64,000 nucleotides of DNA from Streptomyces sp. IMTB 2501 (GCF_001953885.1 NZ_MQUS01000035.1:25194-89193), one strand, 5' to 3'; positions 55,060 to 63,537 are shown, counted from the stretch's first letter. The notes: generated by a model not told the origin, from the sequence alone. Translations and numbers: made by a program.

Positions 55060-56523
55060 ATGTCCACCACTGGTTCCCCACCCGGTCGGCTCGGTACCGG
55101 GCACATCCTCTTCCTCATCGTCGCCGCTGCCGCCCCGCTCTCCGCCATGGTCGGCACCGTCCCCCTCGCCTTCGCCTTCGGTGACGGCGCCGGCGTGCCT
55201 GCGGCGTTCTTGTTCGCCGGAGTCACCCTTCTCTGCTTCTCGGTCGGATACGCGGTCAGTGCCCGTCGTACCGGAGGCTCCGGTGGGTTCTACGCCTCCG
55301 TCGCCGACGGGCTCGGCAAGCCACCCGCGGTCGCGGCCGGGTATGTCGCCCTGCTCTCCTACAACTGCGCGACCATCGGACTCGCGGGCGCGCTCGGCTA
55401 CTTCACACAACTGGTGCTCGCCGCCCACGGATTGGCGGTCTCCTGGGAGTGGTGTGCGGCCGTCGGGCTGGTGCTGACCGCCGTGCTGGGCTACCGGGAG
55501 ATCGCGCTCAGCGCCCGGGTGCTCGCCCTGCTGATGCTGGGCGAGATCGGGGTGCTGGCCGCGCTGGACATCGCCATCCTGGCGCGGCACGGGGTGCATG
55601 CCCTGCCCGCCGCCTCGTTCTCGCCGCATGTCGCGGGCGGGCACGGGGCCGGGGTCTCGCTGATGTTCGCGTTCGTGTCCTTCATCGGTTTCGAGTCGGC
55701 CGCCCTGTACGGCAAGGAGGCGCGGGACCCGCGGCGCAGCGTGCCCCGGGCCACGTACGCGGCCGTCGTGCTGATCGCCGGTTTCTACGCGCTGACCAGC
55801 TGGCTGGCGGTCGGTGCGATCGGCAGCGGGCGGGTGCGGGAGGTCGCGGGGAAGGAGATGGGCGATCTGTTCTTCTCCCTCGGTGACGACTTCCTCGGCA
55901 AGGCGGGCGGCACGGGGCTCCAAGTGCTGCTCTGCACCAGCCTGTTCGCTGCGACGCTGGCGCTGCACAGCGCCGCCAACCGGTATGCGCAGGTCCTCGC
56001 CGAGGACGGGCTGCTGCCGGGCGGACTGGCCGTCGAGCACCCGCGGCACCGGTCGCCGCATCGGGCGAGTCTCGCGCAGAGCGCGCTGACCGCGGTGGTC
56101 GTGGGTGTCTTCGCCGTCGCCGGGCTCGACCCGTACGCCGATCTGACCACCAGCATGCTCGGCCTCGGCACCCTCGGCATCGTCGCCCTGCAGGCGCTGG
56201 CCGCGCTGTCCGTGCTCGGGCTCAGGCTGCGCGGGGGCGGCGGGCACTGGTGGCGGGAGACCCTCGCCCCGCTGCTCGGCTTCGCCGGGCTCGCCGCCTC
56301 CGTCTGGCTGGTCGTCGGCAACTTCGACATGCTCACCGGTTCCCCGTCGCAGGTGATCGCCGCCCTGCCCTGGCTGCTGCCGCTGGTCGCGCTGGGCGGG
56401 CTGGCGTACGCCGCCCGGCTGCGCGCCGCGCACCCGACGCGCTACCGCCGCCTCGGCACCGGGCACCTGCCCTCCCCCGCCCCGGCACCCACCCCCGCCC
56501 TGACAGGAGACCGTCATGCATGA
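55060..56523 (+). CDS. APC-superfamily amino acid permease
   Basis: 487 residues with about 12 helices. The APC signature is near the start (GHILFLIVAAAAPLSAMVG) and FIGFESAALYGKEARDPRRS follows helix 6. GGAGAG precedes ATG 55060, and the 3' end overlaps the SerRS start by eight bases. Pairing with a seryl-tRNA synthetase suggests serine uptake for the pathway, but the substrate is inferred from context only. Confidence 0.85.
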   Translation: MSTTGSPPGRLGTGHILFLIVAAAAPLSAMVGTVPLAFAFGDGAGVPAAFLFAGVTLLCFSVGYAVSARRTGGSGGFYASVADGLGKPPAVAAGYVALLSYNCATIGLAGALGYFTQLVLAAHGLAVSWEWCAAVGLVLTAVLGYREIALSARVLALLMLGEIGVLAALDIAILARHGVHALPAASFSPHVAGGHGAGVSLMFAFVSFIGFESAALYGKEARDPRRSVPRATYAAVVLIAGFYALTSWLAVGAIGSGRVREVAGKEMGDLFFSLGDDFLGKAGGTGLQVLLCTSLFAATLALHSAANRYAQVLAEDGLLPGGLAVEHPRHRSPHRASLAQSALTAVVVGVFAVAGLDPYADLTTSMLGLGTLGIVALQALAALSVLGLRLRGGGGHWWRETLAPLLGFAGLAASVWLVVGNFDMLTGSPSQVIAALPWLLPLVALGGLAYAARLRAAHPTRYRRLGTGHLPSPAPAPTPALTGDRHA

Positions 56524-57793
56524 TCCGCACGAGCTGATCGAGGCGGGCCCCGACGCCGTACGGCGCCTGTCCCGCCGCCGCCACGACCTCGACCTGGACG
56601 CCCTCGGCGCCGCACTGCGCGCCCGCTCGGCCACCCAGGCCGAGGTCACCCGGCTGCGCACCGAGCTGAACCGCACGGCCAAGGCCCGCCGCTCCGGCCC
56701 GCCGACGGAGGCGGAGAAGGAGGCGGCGCGGGCACTGCGGGCCGAGGTGCAGCGGGCGGAGGGCGCCGCACGGAAGGCGGCCGGCGAGCTGAGCGAGCTG
56801 CTGCTCTCCGTCCCGAATCTGCCGCTGGACTCGGTTCCGGACGGCGACTCGGAGAAGGAGGCCGTGGAGATACGGCGGGGCGGCCCGGCCCCGCGTCCGG
56901 CGGACGGGGCCCGGCACCACGCCGAGATCGGCGAGGCGCTCGGCATCCTGGACTCCACTGCGGCGGCCAAGCTGTCCGGCGCCCGGTTCAGCGTCGCGCA
57001 CGGCGCCGGGGCACGGCTGGAGCGGGCCCTCGGCGACTTCTTCCTGGACCTGCACACCCGCGAGCACGGCTACACCGAGCAGTCGGTGCCGTTTCTGGTC
57101 GGCCGGGACACCATGACCGGTACCGGGCAACTTCCCAAGTTCGAGGAGGACTTGTTCCGCACCCAGGTCGGCGAGCGGGAGCTGTTCCTGATCCCGACCG
57201 CCGAGGTTCCGCTGACCAACCTGGTGGCCGGTGAGCTGCTGGACGCGCGGGCCCTGCCGTACGCCTTCACCGCCCGCACCCCCTGCTTCCGCGCGGAGGC
57301 GGGCGCGTACGGCCGGGACACCCGGGGCGTGCTCAGGCTGCACCAGTTCGAGAAGGTGGAACTGGTGCGGATCTGCGCACCGGAGCAGGCGCAGGAGCAG
57401 CTGGAGCTGATGGCCGGGCATGCCGAGGAGTGTCTGCGCCAGCTCGAACTGTCCTTCCGTACCGTGCTGTTGCCTGCGGGCGACATGGGCTTCTCGGCGC
57501 GGATGACGTACGACATCGAGGTCTGGCTGCCCGGCGGTGGCGCCTACCGGGAGATCTCCTCGGTCTCCGACTGCGGCACCTTCCAGGCCCGCCGCGCCGA
57601 CATCCGGGTCAGGCGCGCCGACGGGCGCAAGACCCCGGCGGCCACCCTGAACGGCTCGGCCCTCCCGATCGGCCGCACGGTGGCCGCCCTGCTGGAGCAG
57701 GGGGTGCGGGAGGACGGGTCCGTGGTGCTGCCCGAGGCCCTGGTGCCGTACACCGGGTTCCAGCGGATCATGCCGGGCGGCGCGACGGAGTGA
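56516..57793 (+). CDS. serS: Seryl-tRNA synthetase, pathway-dedicated second copy (VlmL-like)
   Basis: 425 residues, full length. It has the N-terminal coiled-coil arm (about 30-110), motif 2 TPCFRAEAGAYGRDTRGVLR with LHQFEKVEL, and motif 3 TLNGSALPIGRTVAALLEQ, so it should aminoacylate tRNA-Ser. In valanimycin biosynthesis VlmL makes seryl-tRNA as the donor for O-serylation of the hydroxylamine. The matching transferase here is at 62077-63084. AGGAGA precedes ATG 56516. Confidence 0.93.
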   Translation: MHDPHELIEAGPDAVRRLSRRRHDLDLDALGAALRARSATQAEVTRLRTELNRTAKARRSGPPTEAEKEAARALRAEVQRAEGAARKAAGELSELLLSVPNLPLDSVPDGDSEKEAVEIRRGGPAPRPADGARHHAEIGEALGILDSTAAAKLSGARFSVAHGAGARLERALGDFFLDLHTREHGYTEQSVPFLVGRDTMTGTGQLPKFEEDLFRTQVGERELFLIPTAEVPLTNLVAGELLDARALPYAFTARTPCFRAEAGAYGRDTRGVLRLHQFEKVELVRICAPEQAQEQLELMAGHAEECLRQLELSFRTVLLPAGDMGFSARMTYDIEVWLPGGGAYREISSVSDCGTFQARRADIRVRRADGRKTPAATLNGSALPIGRTVAALLEQGVREDGSVVLPEALVPYTGFQRIMPGGATE

Positions 57794-57795
57794 AC

Positions 57796-57840
57796 GCATG
57801 GGAAAGGGGCGGGAGTCGAACTCCCGCCCCTTTCCCATGC
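57796..57840. terminator. Bidirectional terminator between SerRS and FabI genes
   Basis: Perfect 20-base arms at 57796-57815 and 57821-57840 with loop TCGAA. It begins two bases after the SerRS stop and ends five before the FabI stop. Confidence 0.85.
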
Positions 57841-57845
57841 GCGGC

Positions 57846-58613
57846 TCACGCGCCCGTCATGTGCACCCCACCGTCCACATGCACGATCTCGCCCGTCGTG
57901 CGCGGGAAGAAGTCCGACAGCAGGGCGACGACGCCGCGGGCGGCCGGGGTGGGGTCGGTGAGGTCCCAGCCCGCCGGGGCGCGGTCGGTCGTCCAGACGT
58001 CGGCGAGTTCGGCGAACCCGGGAATGGACTTGGCTGCCATGGAGCGCAGCGGGCCGGCCGCGACGAGGTTGCAGCGGATGCCGTGGCCGCCGAGGTCGCG
58101 GGCCAGATAGCGGCTGGTGGACTCCAGGGCGGCCTTGGCCACGCCCATCCAGTCGTAGTGCGGCCAGGCCACGCTGGCGTCGAAGGTGAGGCCGACGACC
58201 GAGCCGCCGCGCCGCTTCAGCAGCGGCAGGCAGGCCGTGGTGAGGGACTTCAGGGAGTACGCCGAGACATGCACGGCCGTCGACACGTCGTCCCAGGTGC
58301 CGTCGAGGAAGGAGAAGGCGCCCTGGGGGCCGTAGGCGACGGAGTGGACGACGCCGTCGAGGGTGTCGGTGTGGGCGCCGACCCGGTCGGCGAGGCTGTC
58401 CAGGTGGTCCTGGTCGGTGACGTCCAGCTCGATCACGGGGGCGGGCCGGGGGAGCTTCCCCGCGAAGCGCTCGATCAGGGAGAGCCGGCCGAAGCCCGTG
58501 AGCAGCACCTCGGCGCCCTCCTCCTGGGCGATCCGGGCCACATGGAAGGCGATCGAGGCGTCCGTGACCACCCCGGTGACCAGGATCCGCCTGCCGGCGA
58601 GGATGCCGCTCAT
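57846..58613 (-). CDS. fabI: Enoyl-ACP reductase (FabI/InhA type)
   Basis: 255 residues, SDR fold. The N-terminal nucleotide-binding part is RILVTGVVTDASIAFHVAR, and the catalytic Tyr and Lys are in YDWMGVAKAALEST. FDASVAWPHYDWMG is close to mycobacterial InhA. It reduces the enoyl double bond during chain elongation. It may serve as trans-acting ER for the cluster, or as a resistant copy if the product hits fatty-acid synthesis (both inference). Four-base overlap with the ferredoxin gene. Confidence 0.9.
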   Translation of the reverse strand: MSGILAGRRILVTGVVTDASIAFHVARIAQEEGAEVLLTGFGRLSLIERFAGKLPRPAPVIELDVTDQDHLDSLADRVGAHTDTLDGVVHSVAYGPQGAFSFLDGTWDDVSTAVHVSAYSLKSLTTACLPLLKRRGGSVVGLTFDASVAWPHYDWMGVAKAALESTSRYLARDLGGHGIRCNLVAAGPLRSMAAKSIPGFAELADVWTTDRAPAGWDLTDPTPAARGVVALLSDFFPRTTGEIVHVDGGVHMTGA

Positions 58614-58939
58614 GCCACCGACACCCCCTCCGGCAGCGCGCTCACCTGCGGGGAGTCATGGTCCTGGGGACCGAGGGAGCTACCGCCGCCGGGCGAGCCG
58701 AGGCCCGTGAAGAAGGCGGCGTTGGAGGCCGCGTGGTCGCCGCCCCACTCCTCGGGCAGATCGTCCTCGAAGTAGATGGCGTCGACCGGGCAGACCGGTT
58801 CACAGGCCCCGCAGTCGACGCATTCCTCCGGATGGATGTACAGGGCGCGGCGGCCTTCGTAGATGCAGTCGACGGGGCATTCGTCGATGCAGGAGCGGTC
58901 CTTGACGTCGACGCAGGGCAGTCCGATGACGTAGGCCAT
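58610..58939 (-). CDS. Ferredoxin (7Fe, FdxA-like)
   Basis: 109 residues. Cysteine patterns CVDVKDRSCIDECPVDC and CVDCGACEPVCPVD give a 3Fe-4S and a 4Fe-4S cluster, with a C-terminal tail typical of FdxA proteins. AGGAG precedes ATG 58939. It could feed electrons to the cluster P450, desaturase or diiron azoxy synthase. Confidence 0.93.
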   Translation of the reverse strand: MAYVIGLPCVDVKDRSCIDECPVDCIYEGRRALYIHPEECVDCGACEPVCPVDAIYFEDDLPEEWGGDHAASNAAFFTGLGSPGGGSSLGPQDHDSPQVSALPEGVSVA

Positions 58940-58967
58940 GGTCAACTCCTTTGTGTGGCGGATGCGT

Positions 58968-60458
58968 TCAGTCGAGTGGCGTGCCGGTGGTGCGCTCGCC
59001 CAGGGTCAGCACCGTGAGCGCGAGCACGGCCATGGCGGCGGCGATGACGGCGAACAGGGCGCCGGCGCCGTGCGCGTCCAGGACCGGCAGCAGGACGAAC
59101 GGCAGTGCGGCGGCGCTGAGTTTGGACAGCGAGTAGGCGGCGCCGGAGGCGGTGGCCCGGATCGCGGTCGGGTACTGCTCGGACAGGTACACGTGCGAGA
59201 CGCTGGAGAAGACGTTGCTGCAGAGGGTGTAGGCGAAGCCGCAGATCACGATCAGGGCCGCGGAGTCCGCGTAGGCGAAGCCGAGTCCGGCGGCCACCAT
59301 CGCCGCCGACGACAGGGCGATCAGGGAGCGGCGTTCGACGCGGTCCACGACCGGCAGTGCGAGGGCGGAGCCCACCGGGTAGCCGAGGAAGGACAGCGCG
59401 GTGAAGCCGAGGCCGGCGACGATGCCGTAGCCCTTGGCGGCGACGATCTGCGGGGCGAGCGTGCCGAAGCCGTAGTAGCCGACGACCGAGAGCACGCAGA
59501 AGAGCCAGAGGACCAGGGTGCGGCGGCGCAGTCCGGGCCCGAGGATGTCGCGCACCCCGGGCTGCCATGCCCCGAAGGGGCGCGGGGCTGTGTCTGACAT
59601 GCGGCTGCCGTCGCGATGGGGGTCCCCCCAGGTTCGAGCGAAGCCGAGAACTCGGGGGAGCGACCCGCCACGACGCCGCGGCAGACGCTCGACGGCGGAT
59701 CGCGGCTCTTTTGGCCGAACGCCGAACGAGAAGCCACGGCCGGCCGCCTCGGCCTCCATGCGCGACACCAGCCTTTCGGCCTCGGCGGCGCGGCCGTTCG
59801 CCGCCAGCCAGCGCGGGGACTCGATCAGCCCCCGGCGCAGAAACCACACCACGGCCGAGCCGAGCGCCCCGAGCACGAAGAGCCAGCGCCAGCCGGCCAC
59901 ACCCAGCGGGGCCAGCGGCACCAGCCAGAGGGCGGCGAAGCCGACGGCGGGCACTCCGCAGAAGGCGAGGGTGTAGGCCCAGGCGATGAACCGGCCCCGC
60001 TTGCCCGCGGGCAGGACATCGGCCAGGTAGCAGTCGGACAGGGCCTGTTCGGCGCCGATGCCGGCACCGGCGAGAAAGCGGGTCACGATCAGCCAGGCGG
60101 CGTTCGGCGCACAGGCGCCGAGCAGCGAACAGACCGAGTAGACGGCCAGGTTGATGAGGAAGGCCCGGCGTCGGCCGAACCGGTCGGCGATCCGGCCGAG
60201 GGTGAGGGAACCGGTGAACTGGCCGAGGAACGCGGCGGCCAGCACGAGCTTGAGCGAGGTCGCGCCGAACGCGAAGTCGCTCTGGAGGACTTTGCCGATG
60301 GTGCCGGACAGGTTGTTCTCGAAGGTGTCGAAGAACAGGCCGACGCCGATGACCGCGGTGAGTCCGCGGTGCAGCGGGGTGATCGGCATCCGGTCGAGGC
60401 GGGCGCCGATCGGGGCGGGAGCGGTGAGACCGCCCGCCGCCGCGGTGGTCTGGGACAC
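58968..60458 (-). CDS. MFS transporter with a repeat-derived cytoplasmic loop
   Basis: 496 residues, metabolite:H+ symporter-like MFS (GRIADRFGRRRAF, GAGIGAEQALSDCYLADV). GTG start at 60458 after AAGGAG. Helices 1-6 and 7-12 are normal, but the central loop is enlarged by about 55 residues whose DNA matches the dispersed intergenic repeats (59570-59660 and flanks), kept in frame. It probably imports or exports a pathway acid or the product. It lies between the desaturase and ferredoxin genes. Confidence 0.82.
   Translation of the reverse strand: MSQTTAAAGGLTAPAPIGARLDRMPITPLHRGLTAVIGVGLFFDTFENNLSGTIGKVLQSDFAFGATSLKLVLAAAFLGQFTGSLTLGRIADRFGRRRAFLINLAVYSVCSLLGACAPNAAWLIVTRFLAGAGIGAEQALSDCYLADVLPAGKRGRFIAWAYTLAFCGVPAVGFAALWLVPLAPLGVAGWRWLFVLGALGSAVVWFLRRGLIESPRWLAANGRAAEAERLVSRMEAEAAGRGFSFGVRPKEPRSAVERLPRRRGGSLPRVLGFARTWGDPHRDGSRMSDTAPRPFGAWQPGVRDILGPGLRRRTLVLWLFCVLSVVGYYGFGTLAPQIVAAKGYGIVAGLGFTALSFLGYPVGSALALPVVDRVERRSLIALSSAAMVAAGLGFAYADSAALIVICGFAYTLCSNVFSSVSHVYLSEQYPTAIRATASGAAYSLSKLSAAALPFVLLPVLDAHGAGALFAVIAAAMAVLALTVLTLGERTTGTPLD
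59570..59660. repeat. Dispersed repeat, copy C, inserted in frame in an MFS gene
   Basis: On the minus strand the blocks AGCCGCATGTCAGACACAG and CCCCGCGCCCCTTCGGGG match copies A and B. The left flank (GAGTTCTCGGCTTCGCTCGA to GGGGGGACCCCCATCGCG) is another sequence type often seen between Streptomyces genes. The element codes for the middle of the MFS central loop, without a stop codon in that frame. Confidence 0.65.
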
Positions 60459-60495
60459 GGGGCTGGCTCCTTGGGGCGGGCGGACGTCGAAGGAC

Positions 60496-61620
60496 TCAGG
60501 CGGCTCGGGCGGCCTCGGCCTGCCGCCGGATCTCTTCCTCCACGTCACCGCGCCGCACGGGCGCGCTGACCTCGTGGAGATAGGAGGCGACCTCGCCGTA
60601 CGAGGCCCAGAACCCGACCTCGTGGTACGGCACCCCGCGTTCGGCGCAGTAGGCGCGGGTCAGTTCGCGGGCGCGCGGCAGGTTCTTCTGCGGCATGGCC
60701 GGGAACAGATGGTGCTCCACCTGGTAGTTGAGGCCGCCGTAGAGGAAGTCGATCAGCAGGCTGGGCCGGATGTTGCGGGAGGTGAGGACCTGGCGCTCCA
60801 GCCAGTCCAGGGTCTCCTCCTCACCGTCGCGTATCTGCATGCCCTTGTGGTTCGGGGCGAAGATCATGCCGAAGTAGACGCCGAGGGCGGCGTGCTGGAC
60901 GACGACGAAGGCGACCGCGAGCGCCGGGGACAGGACGGTGAAGACGCAGGTGAGGTAGACGGCGGTACGCAGCAGGATCAGGAACGTCTCCAGCACGGGC
61001 CGCTTGGTCCTGCCCTGGGCGATCGACAGGACCGCCGTCCTCAGCATCTTGAAGCCCTCAAGCACCAGCAGCACGAAGAACAGCACGCTCTGGTAGCGCA
61101 CGACGAGCTTCTGGGTGCCCTTGCGGGTCGGGTACTGCTTGATGTCGAAGATGGCGGTGCGCCGGCCGATGTCCGGGTCCATGTCCAGGTGGTTGGGGTT
61201 GGAGTGGTGGCGGTTGTGGTGGTTGACCCACCAGCCGTAGCTGACCCCGTTGACCAGGTTGGCGTGCACATAGCCGACCGCGGAGGCGGCCTTCTTGCTG
61301 CGGAACATCGCCTTGTGACCGGCGTCGTGCCACATGAACGCCGACTGGCCGCCGCACAGGCCCATCCACAGGGCCGTGACCAGCTGCCACCAGGTGTCGC
61401 CCAGCTCGAAGAAGGCGGCGAACCCGAGCAGCAGCAGGGTGGTGTTGAGGGCGAGCCTGCCGACGTAGTAGCGCGGGTCCAGGTCGAGCAGGCCCTCGGC
61501 CTTGACGCGTTTGAGCAGTTCGGCGAAGGTCGCCGAGGCGCCGGGGCGGGGTACGGCCTCGGCGGCCGGGGCCCCGGCCGTCCGGAGGTCCCCGGCCATC
61601 TGTATGTGCGGACGCTGCAT
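60496..61620 (-). CDS. Membrane fatty acid desaturase
   Basis: 374 residues with the three histidine boxes HDAGH, HHNRHH and QVEHH, and paired membrane helices. The QxxHH third box is typical of the acyl-lipid/front-end group. It would introduce a double bond in the carbon chain, possibly the unsaturation of the final azoxy product. AAGGAG precedes ATG 61620. A SARP-type triple repeat lies about 220 bases upstream. Confidence 0.9.
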   Translation of the reverse strand: MQRPHIQMAGDLRTAGAPAAEAVPRPGASATFAELLKRVKAEGLLDLDPRYYVGRLALNTTLLLLGFAAFFELGDTWWQLVTALWMGLCGGQSAFMWHDAGHKAMFRSKKAASAVGYVHANLVNGVSYGWWVNHHNRHHSNPNHLDMDPDIGRRTAIFDIKQYPTRKGTQKLVVRYQSVLFFVLLVLEGFKMLRTAVLSIAQGRTKRPVLETFLILLRTAVYLTCVFTVLSPALAVAFVVVQHAALGVYFGMIFAPNHKGMQIRDGEEETLDWLERQVLTSRNIRPSLLIDFLYGGLNYQVEHHLFPAMPQKNLPRARELTRAYCAERGVPYHEVGFWASYGEVASYLHEVSAPVRRGDVEEEIRRQAEAARAA

Positions 61621-61838
61621 GCGTTGCTCTCCTTGGGAGAAGTGCCCGGTTCGGGCGGCGGCGCCGCTGCCGGGCGGAGCTGCGGGCGCCGCGAGTCGAC
61701 TTCAGCTCCCGCGTGCGGTCACCGTCGCGGGACAGCGGGACAGCGGGACTGGTCCCGTCGGGGTCCGCCCGGCGGGCCCGGGCGACGGGGGCACAGTGCG
61801 GTGCTCCCGGGCCCGGACCGCCGGGCGAACGTGCGTCC

Positions 61839-61883
61839 AGCGTTCCGTGCGGCACTGATGTGGCACTGATGCCGGTCTGATCC
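61839..61883 (-). promoter_or_regulatory. SARP-type promoter with three heptamers upstream of the desaturase operon
   Basis: CTGATGT (61855-61861), CTGATGC (61866-61872) and CTGATCC (61877-61883), all at 11-base period. On the coding strand hexamer AACGCT (61839-61844) starts 10 bases after the last repeat. A leader of about 210 bases to the desaturase start is implied. Confidence 0.65.
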
Positions 61884-61898
61884 AGCCAGGCGCCGCCT

Positions 61899-62048
61899 TC
61901 AGGCGGCCGCCTCGGCGCTCAGCCGCTCGTCCAGGGTGCGAACGGCAGTGTCGGCGGCCGCGGCGACCTGCTCGTCGTCGGGCGCACCGATGACGGCCAT
62001 CAGCTGCTCGACCAGGGCGTGCTGGAGTTCCTCGGTGGACTGGCTCAT
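61899..62048 (-). CDS. Small acidic protein of unknown function
   Basis: 49 residues starting MSQSTEELQHALVEQLMAVI, probably one or two helices, no membrane segment or Cys/His motif. GAGAGGA precedes ATG 62048. It lies 28 bases after the seryltransferase gene on the same strand, so it is probably co-transcribed. I do not recognise it; a helper peptide for the transferase is one possibility. Confidence 0.6.
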   Translation of the reverse strand: MSQSTEELQHALVEQLMAVIGAPDDEQVAAAADTAVRTLDERLSAEAAA

Positions 62049-62076
62049 GGTGTCCTCTCCTGTCGGTGACGGTGAG

Positions 62077-63084
62077 TCAGAAGGCGTTGCAGGCACGGAA
62101 GATGTGTGCGAAGCCGGGCAGTGAGGCCTGCGGCCCGTCGAAGGCGACGTACTCGGGGATGAGCACGTCGGGCGCCCATTTCTGCTTGTACGACAGCTGG
62201 GTCTGCGCCGGGTACAGGGCCGCGCCCTCGGCCCACAGGGCGTGCATCAGCCACTGGAACGCGGGGCTGTGGCCGTCGAGTTCATGGCCGGCGTCCAGGC
62301 CGGTGAACGGCGTGAACCCGAAGTGCAGCCAGGCGACGCCCTCGGTCCGGAACACCTCGATGGCGTGCGCGTTGATGGCCTCCATCAGGCCCGGGGAGCC
62401 CTCGGGGACGCGGCGGCTGAGGTCGTGCATCCAGCCGGCGCGGCTGCCGTGGACCGGCGAGTACGAGATGTAGGCGACCGGGGCGCCGTCGATGGTGCCG
62501 GTGAAGAGCCGGCGGTGTTCCTGGGCGCGGCCGCCGATCTGGCCGACGAGGAACTCCAGTTGCTGGGCACCGCCCTTGGAGCCGAGCCAGGCCGCGTCGA
62601 TGGCGGCGATGGCCTCGCCGACGTCGGCCGCGTCCACCTCCTGGATCCGCAGGCCGTTGCGGTGGGCCCGGGAGATCTTGTTGCGCAGCTGCATGAACCT
62701 GCTGCCGCGCAGGGTGAACTCGGCGAGGCTCACCGCCCAGGAAGCACCGACCTGGTTGACCGTGAACCCGCGCCGGGCGTAGCGCTCGGCGTCGGTGCGC
62801 TGCAGCTGGACGCCGACGAGGCCCAGGCCCTCGTCCCGGACATGGCGCCGGAACGCGTCCAGGAGGGTGTCGTAGTCCTCCTCGGCGGCGAAGGGCCCGC
62901 CGAACTGCACGGCCCAGCGGCCGGTGCGGCGATGGACGACGACACCGTCCGCGCCCGGCACGGTGAAGACGCTGTTTCCGCTGTTGAGCGCCAGGAACGA
63001 ACTCGGGTTCTCGCTCGCGGTGTGCGTGCGTATCGCATCGAGAACCCGGTCGTCGGTGCCGGTCTCGGTGGTGATCGCGGTCAT
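62077..63084 (-). CDS. Aminoacyl-tRNA-dependent transferase (MprF C-terminal/DUF2156-like), VlmA-like seryltransferase candidate
   Basis: 335 residues with a double GNAT-like fold. FMQLRNKISRAHRNGLRIQE, the helix-rich middle, and the YISYSPVHGSRAGWMHDLSR and WLHFGFTPFTG segments fit the phosphatidylglycerol lysyltransferase C-terminal family. That family moves an amino acid from aminoacyl-tRNA to an acceptor. VlmA of the valanimycin pathway does this from seryl-tRNA to a hydroxylamine oxygen. The cluster SerRS (56516-57793) supplies the donor. AAAGGGG precedes ATG 63084. Confidence 0.78.
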   Translation of the reverse strand: MTAITTETGTDDRVLDAIRTHTASENPSSFLALNSGNSVFTVPGADGVVVHRRTGRWAVQFGGPFAAEEDYDTLLDAFRRHVRDEGLGLVGVQLQRTDAERYARRGFTVNQVGASWAVSLAEFTLRGSRFMQLRNKISRAHRNGLRIQEVDAADVGEAIAAIDAAWLGSKGGAQQLEFLVGQIGGRAQEHRRLFTGTIDGAPVAYISYSPVHGSRAGWMHDLSRRVPEGSPGLMEAINAHAIEVFRTEGVAWLHFGFTPFTGLDAGHELDGHSPAFQWLMHALWAEGAALYPAQTQLSYKQKWAPDVLIPEYVAFDGPQASLPGFAHIFRACNAF

Positions 63085-63174
63085 TGCCGTACCCCTTTCC
63101 GGAGCGTATTCCGTCGAAGGGAGTACAGCACCGGGAGGTTGTCCGGGAAAAGGGCAACCGGGAATTCATTGCCT

Positions 63175-63219
63175 GCGTCAGAAGCGTGTCAGCATTCCGT
63201 CAGCAGACGCTGCCAATGT
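63175..63219 (+). promoter_or_regulatory. SARP-type promoter with three heptamers facing the SARP gene
   Basis: GCGTCAG (63175-63181), GTGTCAG (63186-63192) and CCGTCAG (63197-63203) at 11-base period, a 10-base spacer ending CGCTGC, then hexamer CAATGT (63214-63219). Suggests autoregulation of the SARP gene. Confidence 0.7.
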
Positions 63220-63336
63220 GGTCCCTGTGAACGGCACGGGGAACCGCAGCCGGGCCATGACTTCCCTGCGCGGTGACCTCGAATCCGCTGGTCCGCCCCA
63301 CGGAAGTGCCGTCCCACGGAAAAGACTTGCCCTCAT

Positions 63337-63369
63337 CCGGTGCTCCACCGAAAAGCGGTGGAGCACCGG
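63337..63369 (+). terminator. Terminator-like hairpin in the SARP leader
   Basis: Perfect 14-base arms (63337-63350 and 63356-63369) with loop AAAAG, followed by TTTCCCC. A second perfect 14-base stem occupies 63413-63426 and 63443-63456. Placed about 115 bases after the predicted transcription start, the first could attenuate SARP expression. Confidence 0.5.
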
Positions 63370-63537
63370 TTTCCCCGGAACCGCCGGCCGCCCCCCGTCC
63401 CGGCGGAGCGAACGCCCCGGCGGGCCGCGTGACAGGAATCGAGGCCCGCCGGGGCGTGGCGTGTTCGGGCATTTTGTCCGCCACCCCGGCACCACTCCGG
63501 AAACACCGTTGAGGAATTGTCGTCAAGGGGGAAATAC

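Larger units (their letters stand above)
63085..63537. other. Divergent regulatory region between seryltransferase and SARP genes
   Basis: About 450 bases without a convincing gene; short open frames here lack ribosome sites and family features. It holds the triple heptamer promoter at 63175-63219, pointing at the SARP gene, and two strong hairpins (63337-63369 and 63413-63456) in the predicted leader of about 310 bases. Confidence 0.5.

Noticed and set aside
57796..57840. Possible tRNA-like element (GAGTCGAACTC)
   Set aside because: It is a single perfect 20-bp hairpin with no cloverleaf arms and sits between two convergent stop codons, so a terminator is the better reading.
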